A stretch of 64,000 nt of DNA, taken from positions 38,878 to 102,877 of the forward strand of contig BRYA01001530.1 in NCBI GenBank assembly GCA_030267965.1. Reading direction: 5' to 3'. Shown here piece by piece: positions 31,625 through 42,416 of the stretch (the stretch's first letter is position 1; each line of letters starts with the position of its first letter). The translations under genes were made by a program, and so were the position numbers. The notes beneath the pieces are model-generated. The model was given only the letters and a program-made list of their open reading frames with translations, ran no database searches and was not told the DNA's origin. The stretch comes from Triparma columacea. Taxonomy: Eukaryota > Sar > Bolidophyceae > Parmales > Triparmaceae.

Positions 31625-33562
31625 ATGTCCGACCAGAGTTCTCCTCCTCCTGAGGTTTCAAAGTCTCCGTTGAATGTTTCAGTACTGGACTTTGCCGCGC
31701 AGGAGCAGAAAGTGAACTGGGGAAGGATAAAGAAGGGCGCAGAGTACAGGGAGGAGAAAATCATGAAGGGTGTTGCCATCAAGACGGCAAAGAGCATTGC
31801 TATTCAGCAGGCTGTGTCTGGAAGTGCAGATAGAGCGTTTGCCATGAGGAGTCGGGCGGATGAGATAAAACAGGTTATCATCGCGGACATTAGAAGGAGC
31901 CCCAATGAGCCTCATTTGTGGAGTCAGATAACGAGGGAGGTTGCCTTTGGAGGGGAGGTAGGTGGCTTAGGGGAGGCTGACAATAGTATAGTAGGATTGT
32001 GGCTAACTGCGGCTGGCTGCGGCGTAATATATTCACCCCCCCCTCCCCCCCTCCCCCCTCCCCCAACCAGGGTGCCATAAACCATCTCCTTCCAGTTGAC
32101 ATGAACTCCATCCAGGCAGAGTTTGCCAAGATCAAGACAGCGCAGATTGAGGCGGAGGAGGGTATGAAGACGAAAAAGAAGAAGCCGGTCGAGATAGAAG
32201 AGAGCCCAGCGGAGGCCCTTCACGGCTTCAAACTTCAGCTCGGGGACGAGGAGGGAGACGAAGAGGGGGAGGACGAATCTGATGACGACGAGATGGATAA
32301 GGTGCCGACCACGGCTACCTCCATGCCGAACCTCGCATTGATCAGCAACGGCGCCTTCAAGGCTTTTACTGAAAAGGCTGTGGGCCGAGACGCCGAGGAA
32401 CTGGCGGATCAGGAGCGTCGCAGAAAGAAGCAGAGGGAGAGGAAGGGCAAGCTATTCCCAAACGACGGGGAAATTTTCGACGCGGAGACGGGGAGAACAG
32501 AGGAGGTCAATTACACATCATGGATTCACCCCAAGGACGCACCCGATGAGTACAAGACGACCAAGGTGCTTGGGGCTCTTGGAAAATTCAAGAAGAATTT
32601 GACAGGGTTTAGGATGTCCCAGCGAGAGGGGGAAGGGGCAAGCGCGAAAGTCGGACAAAGAGTGCATCCACCCGCCGAGCAGCCTAAGTTCCCATTGTTA
32701 GCACCAACTGCCGCAGTTGAACCACCCCCACCTCAACCCCAGCAACCCGCATCCGATGCAGAAGTAGACTGGGAAGCCAAGGCCGCCATGTTCCTCGAAT
32801 CGGCAATCTCAGAGGACGCGACCGGCATGATAGAAGGAAGGGAGGAGGTTAGGAGGAAGGTGAGGGGAGGAAGGGCTGCGTCGTGGGTTATATATATATA
32901 TATTTGTCTTCGCCTCGCTAACTCTTTTGATTGTCACTTCTCTCCCCCCCCCCGCCATTTGCTCATCGTAGGTTGAGGAGAAGACCGGGAGGAGAGTGAT
33001 AATGGCAACCAAATTCGAAAAGCAGGGAAGCAGGGGCCACACGCCCGACGTCAGCGCGGCAGTCGCAAAGATGGAGACCGAGAGGAGGCTCGGAAGGGCG
33101 GGCAAGTACGTGGTGGGCGGCGGCGTGACCGAGGCCGAGAAGCTCATGAAGGCGACCGCAGGGGTCGCCGGCGAGAACAGCGTCCTCAGCGAGTTCGAGT
33201 ACTACGATCCGAACCAGAGGAAGGGCGTCACGTCCACGCCGGTGGTAGACATTGGGGCGGCGGATAAGCTGAGCGATTTGTTCAAGTGGGCAAACACAGA
33301 TGCGAAGAGGGGAATCGCCGAGCTGTCCGTTCTGAAGAACAGGAAGAACGAGGAACTCATGGACCTGGTGAGGGAGGAGGAGGAGAAGGAGGTCGAGAGG
33401 AAGCGGATAGAAATGACGGCGAGGCATCCCTCGATACTAGCGAGGGCAAGGCACAGACACAAGATAGAGAGGGAGAAGAGGAAGAAAGTTATTGTCAGAA
33501 TTAGGGAGGAGAACGAGATGATAATCGCGGGGAAGATGGCAGATCTCGGACTGATCAGGTGA
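31625..33562 (+). CDS. Unrecognised charged, helix-rich protein
   Basis: Three phase-0 exons, 31625-31957, 32071-32859 and 32972-33562, give 570 residues. An N-terminal conserved-looking block (KVNWGRIKKGAEYREEKIMK; KTAKSIAIQQAVSGSADRAF) is followed by acidic stretches (GDEEGDEEGEDESDDDEMD), a Pro/Gln-rich linker and a C-terminal Lys/Glu/Arg coiled region ending IIAGKMADLGLIR. There is no signal peptide, transmembrane segment or recognised enzymatic motif. Dense K/E/R helices suggest a cytoskeletal or nuclear scaffold, but no family name can be supported. The stop is 47 bases from the convergent CLC stop. Confidence 0.75.
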
Positions 33563-33609
33563 AGGGGGAGGAGTAAAAAATTGTGTGTTAGTTACTGTAA
33601 AAATTTGGG

Positions 33610-36592
33610 CTACGTCATGCCATGTTTTGTCAATCCCGGAGGCTTCTTCGTCACTCCCTTCGATTCTTCTCCTTCCGTCTTCTCATTCACCTTCCCCTTA
33701 CTTTCCCCCTTCGTCTTGCCCATTTCCATCCCAAGCAGTTCGCCGAGCATGCCCCTCAATTTTCCTTTCTTGCCCTTCTTCCTCTTCCCATCCTCCCACT
33801 CCATAGTAGTATCCATTTCCCCCCTCCCTCCTCCCGCCCCCCTTCCCCCCCCCGCCGAAGTGTTGCATCTCATAGCCCTCGCCTGATCCATGAGAGGTAG
33901 CCTAGGTATCGAGACCTCCCCCTTGCTGCTGACCCTTACGTGCCTCGGCGTCTCCCGCCCGCTCCCGGCCAAGCTCTGGGGCGCGGACTGCAGCAGTATG
34001 GATCTGGGGGTTTGGTAATCGGACTCGCTCGCGGGTGTTTGACCGTCGACGGTCGGCACGCTGGTGGAGACCAAGGTTATGGTGTCGATCTTGCCGATAA
34101 TGCCGCCCTCCATGGAACCGTAAAAGGGGATTGCTTCGTCTTCGGCGGTCCCAATATTTTCGTAGCCTAGGAGGGAGGTACTTGGGTACGTGGAGTTCTT
34201 GTGGCCTGCCGCTGGCCTCTTGACCGTTTCGAATTCCTCCCTCGGAGTGTTCCCCCCCGTCGGCGTCGTCCCGTTGCTCCAGCTGACGTTCATGAGTGGT
34301 TGCCCAGCCTTCCCCGGCTCGCACAAGTTCTCCGGAACGCTCACGACGTCCCCTCTGTGGCTCTGGCTCTTGTAGAACCTGAAGGACCTCGTCGTCAGCA
34401 GCGAGGCCCACACCGACACCACGAGGAGTGGGAGGACGGCCGAGAAGTTAGAGTTGGATGTGGGCTCGGTGATATCATTCTGAAAGCTCCTGACCGTCAC
34501 CGTCAATATAAGCATGATGCCGAACCCGCACTTAAAGTTCGGCGCCCACGCGCTCCCCATCAGTAGAAGCTGGATGATGGTGGGGTACTTATTAGGGTAG
34601 AACTCCGCCACCCCGTTCGCCAGGCTCGCACCGACAAAAAGCGGCGCCCAGAAGTGCCCCCCTGGGAGCCCCGTGCTCAGGCTTAGCCCCGTTGTGAGTA
34701 CCTTCCCCCCCGCAATCATTAGCGAGCACGCCGTGGTCCTCGGCCTGCCCGTCGGTTTGCATATCGCCCAATCGTTCATCCCCTCAACCTTGCTCGTGAA
34801 GGGCAGCCCCGTGGCACCCTGGTCGAGCACGCTCTGCAGCTGCTGCTCGCCCCAGAACTGGCACTCCGGGAGGAGCATGCAGACGGCCCCCACGACAAGG
34901 GCGATCCCAACGTTTATGACAACAACACGTACGCCCCCCCCCCCCTTCTTGCACCTTGCGAACAGACGCTTGAACGATAGGAGGACCTTGCCGTAGCACA
35001 CCCCGACGGCGCCCCCGACGATCCCGCAGGCTACAGCTACCTGGGGCGGGCGAGCGAAGCGAGCCGTGGGAAGGATGGGCGAAATTGTGTGAGAGAGGGG
35101 CGAGTGAAATATGCAGAGGTACCGGACCATGCTCGCCCCGTTACTCACCCAATAAACCGTCCCCGGCGTCTCCCTGTTAATGTGTCCGTACGTGAAGGAA
35201 CCCTCGATGAATTTCTTGGTGAACTGCCTGTTGCTGACAACCGCAATTATGCTTGAGAGTGTAGCTGGTCCTAAGGCCTCGTAGAATTCTAGGCCTGAGA
35301 AGTGGGGGAGCTCCAGGACGAAGAGGGCGCCGGCGAGGGGGAAGCCAAAGAAGGATGATATCCCGGCGGAGGCTGCTGTTAACGTCATCACGCGACAGGA
35401 TAGGAGGGATTGGTGGAGAGTAAGGGAGAGGTGGGAACCGATTTGCGAACATATTGTTAGGATAGGGAGCTCGGGGCCGAGGGAGAGGCCGGTGGAGAGT
35501 GAGAGGATCGAAAGGAGGGTCGTGGAAAGGAGGGAGGTGGAGGAGAGGGAGCCGTAGCGGTGGATTGATTTCGTCCAGGTGTCTTGGGTTGGGGGGGAGG
35601 GGAGGAGGGGGAGGAGAAGAGAGGTGACGAGCGTTAGGAGGGAAGTTTGAAGGGGGAAGAGGAGGGGAAGGGGGAAGGAGGGGTAGACGGAAGAGATGTG
35701 GGTGGGGAGGAGGTACCAGATATTGTAGATGAGGGACTGCGGTGGGGGCGGAGTGGGTGAGGAGCGATGAGACATAAGTTAGTGTTGTGTAGCAGTAGTC
35801 GTGGTGCAAGCGTGACAGTGTGCAAGATGGTTGTCATGTGTTTATCTGCTCACCTCTATGAAGCTAAGTAAGCAGAGGGCCCGGGTAGGGAGCGAAAGGG
35901 GTAGATTTGGGGTTAGGAAGGGCTTACGGTACGCGGGGAATGGGGGATGTTGTTTATTTTAAGTTTGTTCATCTCGGCACTTCTCAGAATGGTTGTTTGG
36001 CAACCCTTTGTAGCTCGCTGGCGTTCAATAATAAGAGCGAAGTAATTCTGGGATATCTCTTCACCGGAGCGTAACCCCCCCCCATCACTCACCTCCCGTA
36101 AACGCTTGCAGCTACCCCCAACACCACCCCCAGAAGCACGCTCCACGTGTACTGCTGTGTGCTCGTGAACTCCGGCTCATTCGGGTTCCAAAGCAGCCAG
36201 ACGCAACAGGTCCTCATCGCGGAGGATAGGGCGGTCCTTGGGTCGAGGGAGAAGAAGGTGTCGGAGGGGGGAAGGAGAGGAGGAGGGCAGCGTAATGGAA
36301 GGTTCTTGACACGTGTGTGCAAGGCCATCGGAGTGGGGTGAAAAGAAGGCAGCGTATGGGGGTGTGAGAATGACCTACGGTGCTCGGAGATCGGATCAGC
36401 GAAGGAGGTGAAGGAGGGGGTGGAGTCAGATTTTGATTTACCCCTCCTGATGGAGATGGGAGGGAGAGTTTTTGTGGAGGAGGGGAGGGATACTTGATAA
36501 GAAGGTGATGGCGACGGGATGGTTATTGGTGGTGGTACCTTAAAGCTTGGAAATGCATTGCGTTGTTTATTGGGTTTTCTATTTGGTTGCAT
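33610..36592 (-). CDS. CLC-family chloride channel/transporter with a 10-nt microexon
   Basis: Four exons: 36592-36093, 35863-35854 (10 nt), 35736-35149 and 35040-33610, giving 842 residues. The microexon CTTCATAGAG restores phase between helix A (WSVLLGVVLGVAASVYG) and the following SLIYNIWYLLP, yielding VYGSFIESLIYNIW. CLC signatures are GLSLGPELPILTICSQIGSH, FFGFPLAGALFVLE, GLSTGLPGGHFWAPLFVGA-type glycine motifs and a final membrane block ending LLTTRSFRFYK. Where gated CLCs have Glu in the GxEGP motif, this protein has Leu (S-L-G-P-E), as in some bacterial relatives. The ~230-residue C-terminus is polar with no CBS domains. Intron 3 is 108 nt and reads through without a stop. The N-terminal 130 residues are Ser/Pro-rich. 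Confidence 0.88.
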
Positions 36593-36860
36593 TTTGCCAC
36601 TTTGTTTTTGCGTCAAGGGGAGAGTGGGTCAGGGGGGATGCTGATTTTATAGACTTCTAGGCGTTAAAAAGATGTACACTGGGGTAGATTTTGATCAGTT
36701 GTTATTGTCCTTTTGTTAATGTGCGAATGACAAATTTATAGTGTACGTGGGGAGTGGAATTGGGGCGTGGAATTGGAGTGTGGAATTTGGAAATGGAAAA
36801 TGAAGAAATCTGAGCCCAGAAATTAGCACACACACTCTGAAATCCAATTTTCTTTCTTTT

Positions 36861-38202
36861 ATGTCTTCAACACCTCAGGACGACCCTAATCAAAACAACG
36901 ATGACATGTCAGACCTCGGCAAATATAAGAGGTAAGAGATTATCTCGCATTATGCCGCATTTACGAGGGAATTAAGAACAAAATGCACCACAAACATTCG
37001 ACTCCATTTCCGTTTTCTTCCATTTGCCATTTTAGATCAAATAAGCATGTTCTCGTGTTATAAACGTGTGATACAGACACGTGTGATACAGACACCAGCA
37101 ATACACATTCAACGTACACTACTAACCCTCTCCCCCCTTCACCCCCCTTGGTACTTTCAACAGGGTGGAAATAATAGGGGAAGGTGCTTACGGGGTGGTG
37201 TACAAGGGGATAAACACCGAGACGGGGGAGCAGGTTGCAATCAAGAAGATTCGCCTCCACGAGTGTTCAACGTCCGAGGGTGTCCCCCGCGCCGTTGTCC
37301 GCGAGGTCGGCCTCCTGAAGGAGCTTTCCGAGTCCCCCTTCATCGTATCCCTCCTCTCGGTAATAGGATACAGAGGCCGCCTACTCCTCGTCTTCGAGTT
37401 CCTCTCGTACGACCTCAAGACCTACATGGACGAGAGGACTGACCCCAAGACCGGCCTCCGGCTCCCGGAAATCTCCGCTCGTAGCCTGAGCTCCCAGCTC
37501 CTCTCGGGCGTTAAGCACTGCCATGCTAGGAGGGTGATCCACAGGGACCTCAAGCCCCACAACATCCTCGTCTCCACCGACGGCAGGGTGAAGATCGCCG
37601 ACTTCGGGCTAGCCCGGCTAACGAGTCTCCCGAACAGGCCCTACACTAGGGAGGTGGTAACGCTCTGGTATAGGTCCCCAGAGATCCTCCTGGGGTGCCT
37701 CGAGTACGGCATGAGCGTCGACTGCTGGAGCTGCGGGTGCGTTATCGGGGAGATCGTTACTGGCAGACCTCTCTTCACGGGTCAGAGTGAGATCGATCAG
37801 ATCATCAAGATCATGAGGGTCATGGGAACTCCTGACGACGGGGTCTGGGAGGGGGTCGAGAAGATGCCGTACTGGCAAGACAGGTTCCCGAAATTCGCCA
37901 AGCTTGATATAGAGAAGACGAACGGACTGGGGGGGAGGCCGAAGGAAGTCGTAGAAGGACTGCTCAGGATGAACCCAAGGAAGAGGTTGAGGTGAGTTTA
38001 CGAAGGTGTATCGTTTGTGTGTGCGCTTGTCTGTCTCTGCCTTTTAACCTCTTCCCAACCCCCCCCCCATCGCCCCTCTCAAAAATCCCCCGGCAGCGCT
38101 CACGACGCACTGAAGGAAAAGTGGTTCACGGAGACCTCCTCTGACATCCACAGGACAGTCACGTACGACGAGGGGATCGAAGAACAGCAAAAGGGTACAT
38201 AA
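36861..38202 (+). CDS. Cyclin-dependent kinase (CDK family)
   Basis: Three exons (36861-36931, 37164-37991, 38097-38202) give 334 residues. The joined start reads MSDLGKYKR|VEIIGEGAYGVVYKG. The kinase has VAIKK, HRDLKPHN, DFGLARL, the activation-loop YTREVVTLWYRSPE with the CAK-type Thr, and SVDCWSCGCVIGEI. The cyclin-binding helix is EGVPRAVVRE instead of EGVPSTAIRE. Tyr15 is kept but Thr14 is Ala. This fits the CDK group (CDK1/CDK10/CDK11-like branches), but the variant helix prevents a firm orthologue call. The catalytic residues look intact. Intron 1 (232 nt) is longer than most here. The gene diverges from CLC across 268 bases. Confidence 0.88.
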
Positions 38203-38443
38203 CGAACGTCACGAGGGGAACAAGATGAGCAGACAAGGGCAGATGGTATGTCCCCCCCCACCCCCCTCCTTCCTCCGGGGATTGATACAAATTCATCATC
38301 CCTTTTGGCAATACGCGGCATTTCAAAAACACATTCTCCAGTGTTTTCGTTTTCCAAAACAAGAAGGGGAAAGGTTATTTCTCCTCAATGAAAAAGGTGT
38401 GGTTTTTCAAAAAAATTGTGAATAGTGTTTTCCCCTCCCCCCT

Positions 38444-40129
38444 TTACTTAGTCTTTTTGTGTTTCCCTTTTTTTTTCGTGTCGAATACATTGATCCCCTT
38501 CCCCCCCCCTATCAATACCGCCACCACAAGCCCCCCATGTGCCGCTTGTAATATCCCGCTGCTAGTCTTACTCGCCGGGTATACATTAAACGCGTACTCC
38601 ACCATTCCCATTACTAGTAAACTCGTGGCCCCGTACGAGACGATGGGGTGCGGTGAAGGGAAGGATGAACGTGACAGGAAGGAAACGAAGGGCTGTCCTA
38701 TTGCGACCATTGTGAGGAGGGGTAGGGAGTCAAAGTACCAAGCGTAGAACTGGTAGTGTAAGGTCCGGGCGAAGGCTATGCCAAGGAAGTGGGTGGACCA
38801 GAGGAGGTAGCAGACGTACTGGGGGTTGGGGGTTGAGGAGGGGGGGGGGGGAGAGAGAGGGCGAACGAGGAGGTTCCTGAGGGGCTTGGACTGTGACTTT
38901 GCGAGGGTGAGGAAGGAGGAGATGAGGTATATTATTGAGGCGACGTGGGCTGCGAGGAGGAGGAGGCTGAGGGGCTTGCTGAGGAAGACGGCCTCGGGGA
39001 GGAACTTTAGGTTCACGGTCCACTTGTAGAAGAAGACCCTGTCGAGCTCAAAGGCCTTGCGGAGGTAGGGTACGGGGAAGGTCGAGAGGAAAGGGTAACC
39101 GAGCGCCAGCTGCACACCCGCGCAGATGGACAGGGAGGCGATCGTCGAGGCCACCGAGGAGGACTGCAGGTAGAGGAGGAGGACGGCGGGGGCGTAGAGG
39201 AGGGAGTTCATCTTCACGGAGACGCTGAGGCTGTAGACGAGGGAGGCGACGTGGTTGCGGAAGGGGACGGACGGAGAGATGAAAATTAGGATCGCCAGGT
39301 TCATGAGGAGGACGGTGATGCAGTCATTGAAGAGACGGAGGGAGTAGAGGGAGTGAACGCGCTTGGAGAGGGTGAGGAGGACAAGAGAGATCAGGTACTT
39401 CCACTTCCCGACCTGTGGAGATGGGGTTGGGGGAGGGGGGGAGGAGGGGGGTGAGGGGGGCAGAAGAAGGGGGTTAGATGGGTAGAAGGACAGGGGGGTG
39501 CATATAGATATGGGTAGCATATATTAGTGTGGGTTTAGAAATGGAAAGTAGACAGACAATCTTCTCTCTCTCTTTCTCTCTCTCTTTCTCTTTCTCTCCC
39601 CATCCCCCCTCCCCCCCAAACTCACCGCAAGGTCCCTTCCCTTCCTTCCATCCACCATAGCCTTTTTATAAATCCCCGCCACAATCACCCTATTAGTAAT
39701 ATAAACCCCCACAAAAACCCACTGAGCCTTCCTCACATCCCTCCCATCCCCCCCCGCGTACCACCTCATCCACTCGTACACGTAAAGGAACCCAGCCGGG
39801 TAAACCAAGGGTCCAGTGGCACCACTTAAATTGTAGTAGTTCCTCTCACCGTGGACGTAACCGGATACCTCGGACATGTAGGCGACCCAGTCGATCTCGG
39901 TGTAGGGAACTTTTGTTAGTATTACGTAGGATAGGAGGGACTCGAGGAAGAGCACGAGGGCCAGTGTGGGGAGAGGGGAAGGGGGAGGGATCGAAGATAG
40001 CATGTTGGTTAACTTGTTTGTTAAGGAGGAAGGAGGAGGAGTGGGGGAAGAGGGGGGAGAGGGGGGAGATGAAGGAGATAGACGACGGCTTGTTGAGCGG
40101 GAACGTAGTTTTGATCTTGTTTTAGCCAT
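38444..40129 (-). CDS. ALG3: ALG3, Dol-P-Man:Man5GlcNAc2-PP-Dol alpha-1,3-mannosyltransferase
   Basis: Two exons, 40129-39626 and 39412-38444, in phase 0, give 490 residues. After a basic, Ser/Pro-rich N-terminus comes a first membrane helix. The ALG3 hallmark loop follows: YTEIDWVAYMSEVSGYVHGE, then NYYNLSGATGPLVYPAGFLYVYEW. Later motifs are SLRLFNDC, SVSVKMNSLLYAPAVLLLYL, FELDRVFFYKWTVNLKFLPE and FARTLHYQFYAWYFDSLP. It adds the first lumenal mannose from dolichol-phosphate-mannose to the N-glycan precursor in the ER membrane. The C-terminus is Lys-rich (KKKGKHKK), an ER-retention-like end. The start lies only 129 bases from the divergent QPRT start. Confidence 0.93.
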
Positions 40130-40258
40130 TTTTGTGACAATAGTTTTTGCCTTTCCTTTTTGCTTGGCCTACATCCCTTCCAAACCCCTCTCCCTCTTTA
40201 CTTGTCCTCATCCTAATCATCGTCCTTCATAGTATTGTAATAAGTGAGGCGTATAAGT
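40130..40258. promoter_or_regulatory. Compact bidirectional promoter, ALG3 / QPRT
   Basis: Only 129 bases separate the two divergent ATGs, so both promoters and 5' UTRs must fit here. A TATAAGT string precedes the QPRT ATG by a few bases. No other motif is clear. Confidence 0.45.
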
Positions 40259-41336
40259 ATGGATTATTGTTCATCATTACATTTAACAAGTATAAAGTCA
40301 TTATGTGCAAATTGGATTGCCGATGATATTCCTGTGAGTCCACATTTATTCACCCATTTATGAGTACATTTGGATATTTATCTACGTACATTAGACACAA
40401 CCCTATCATACCCCTATACTAACCATAATATATAATACAAACCCCCTAAAAACCCCCTAAAACCCCCTCCCTAAATCACAGTCCCATTTCGACATTGGAG
40501 GTCTAGTAGTAGGTTCCCGTCCCGCAGTCGCTCACCTCTACATGAAGCAGTCCGGTGTCCTCGCCGGCCTCCCTTTCTTCCAAGAGACCTTCAACTCTCT
40601 CCCAGGCTGCGTAGTAACCTGGTCAAACCAAGAAACAAATACGCCTAATCCAGACACCTCTAAATACGTAACACAACCAGCGGTGGAGGGTGAAAAATAC
40701 ACCTACGACGGCAGACCAATCCTCCTAGCCGTAGTGAAAGGACCGGTAAACCAGATCCTCCGCGGTGAGCGTACCGCTCTCTGTGCTCTTTCCCGTTGTT
40801 CTGGTGTTGCAACCGATTCCCGCACCATGGTAGATTTCGCTCGTTCAATCAATTGGAATGGTAGTGTCGCTGGTACCCGTAAGACGACTCCTGGTTTCAG
40901 GGTTGTGGAGAAGTACGGTTTGATGGTCGGGGGAGCGGATACTCATAGGTTAGACCTTAGTCATATGGTTATGTTAAAGGACAACCACATCTGGGCTTGC
41001 GGTGGTGATATAACGGAGTGCGTAAGGAGGGCTAGGTCGGGGTGCGGTTTCAGCAGCAAGATTGAGGTGGAGTGTCGGAGCGTATCCGAGGCTTTGACGG
41101 CGTGCGAGGCTGGGGCTGATGTTGTCATGCTCGATAATATGAAAGGGGAACAGGCGAGGGAGGCGGCGAGGGTCGTCAAGGGTAAGTATAAGGGAGTCGT
41201 TGTGGAGGTTAGCGGGGGGATCACGATGGAGACCATGGGGGAGTACACGGGGGACGATGTTGATGTGGTGAGCTGCGGGAAATTAACACAGGGATATCAG
41301 TGCCTGGACTTTAGCTTGAAGATTCAGCAGGATTGA
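40259..41336 (+). CDS. QPRT: Nicotinate-nucleotide pyrophosphorylase (quinolinate phosphoribosyltransferase)
   Basis: A short first exon (40259-40333) encodes MDYCSSLHLTSIKSLCANWI then ADDIP. A 148-nt intron follows, then the main exon 40482-41336. Total 309 residues. The join DDIP|SHFDIGG matches the family. Active-site motifs are present: GERTALCALSRCSGVAT, VAGTRKTTPGFRVVEKYGLM, GGADTHRLDLSHMVMLKDNH, KIEVECRSVSEA, GADVVMLDNM, VVEVSGGI and the final CGKLTQGYQCLDFSLKI. The enzyme makes nicotinate mononucleotide from quinolinate and PRPP in de novo NAD synthesis. Length is normal. No targeting peptide is obvious. Confidence 0.94.
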
Positions 41337-41431
41337 AGGGGGGGGGGGGGGCGGAGGGAGAGGCTCTAAAGAAAGGGGGAAGAGCTTTAGATTGAATCAA
41401 CAAACTAACCCTTACTTAGCCTTCACACACC

Positions 41432-41974
41432 TCAACGTCTCCTCCTCCTTCTCTTCTGTCTCTCCTCCCCCTCCTCCTCCATCCGTTCATCTCCCTCCCT
41501 CCATTCCTCCTCTCCAATTTCATCTTCATAACCATAATAATACTCCTCATCCTCCTCCTCCATCCCACCCTCCCCTGTCCACCAACCCTCCTCCTCCCTC
41601 TCCTTGACTACACCCTGTGTCACGTATGCACCCATCACACCGACGAGACCTATACCACCGGCACGAACGAGATCGGATATAACGACGGCGGCAGAGTGGT
41701 GTACGGAGAAGAGAGAGGTGGAGGAGGTACAATGATGGTTGGAGGAAAGGGGAGATTTTTGGGAGGAAAGGGGAGAATTTAGAGATGAAATGGGGGATAT
41801 GAAGGTAGGTATATTGTTGTAGCTGTAGCTGTGGTTAATTTTCTTGTATTTGATGTTGTTTTGAGTGATTTTGTTGGAAGTGAAACTCTGTTTGGTGAAG
41901 GTTATGTGGGTGGTGAAAGGCGTTGAGAAGGTTATGAGTAGATTCATGGTGATAAATGTAAGTAATTGCATCAT
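41432..41974 (-). CDS. Small protein with signal/anchor and acidic tail, unrecognised
   Basis: A single open frame of 180 residues. A hydrophobic N-terminus (LLTFITMNLLITFSTPF) suggests a signal peptide or plastid/ER pre-sequence. A Ser/Asn-rich linker and one predicted membrane helix (GGIGLVGVMGAYVTQGVV) follow. The tail is extremely acidic (EEEDEEYYYGYEDEIGEEEW) and ends in Arg. Signal plus helix plus acidic tail make a real gene plausible, but there is no family match, and part of the open frame may owe its length to low-complexity DNA. It is convergent with QPRT (95 bases). Confidence 0.5.
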   Translation of the reverse strand: MMQLLTFITMNLLITFSTPFTTHITFTKQSFTSNKITQNNIKYKKINHSYSYNNIPTFISPISSLNSPLSSQKSPLSSNHHCTSSTSLFSVHHSAAVVISDLVRAGGIGLVGVMGAYVTQGVVKEREEEGWWTGEGGMEEEDEEYYYGYEDEIGEEEWREGDERMEEEGEERQKRRRRRR

Positions 41975-42416
41975 GGTGTATTATATAATCGTATATATGT
42001 GTCTATTTGGATCCAAAATGGGTTGCTGATTGTTTTCTACACTTAATTTCACTTCCTCTTTTGGATGAAGTGGGAGAGGTTCTGGGAAAAGTGTTGTTAG
42101 AGTCATGAGGGGCGGTGAACGTGGCTGACAGTGCGTTTCAATAGCCGGCATAAAGATGTTTCGTCAAGGTGCTCCGCGCCCCGCCTCGAGCTGTGGGAGT
42201 CCGCGTTTTCGTGGACGTTCCTTCCTTTTCTCCCTTTTGCCCATCCCAAAACTTTCCAGAAACAAACCTTGCTCCAAATAAATTCTAACTATTGCGAAGG
42301 TTGCTCCACTTCCCGCCCAGTCTCCTCGATCTGAGGAGACGCCAGTCGTCGAGAATGAGCTTGATGGACAGCGGGAGGATGACGATAGCGAAGATCATGT
42401 TGGGGATGAGGAGAAC
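41975..42416. other. Region upstream of the multipass protein, possible 5' exon
   Basis: The main frame of the next gene stays open back to a TAA at about 42278 and includes acidic, coding-like residues (SPRSEETPVVENELDGQRED). A CCCGCCCAG acceptor-like site at 42312-42320 suggests an upstream exon whose start I could not place. An ATG at 42152 opens a 41-codon frame that does not join simply. Confidence 0.35.

Noticed and set aside
36089..36093. CLC start at the downstream ATG (35775) instead of 36592
   Set aside because: That start would lose the first membrane helix, which is recovered in phase by the microexon model.
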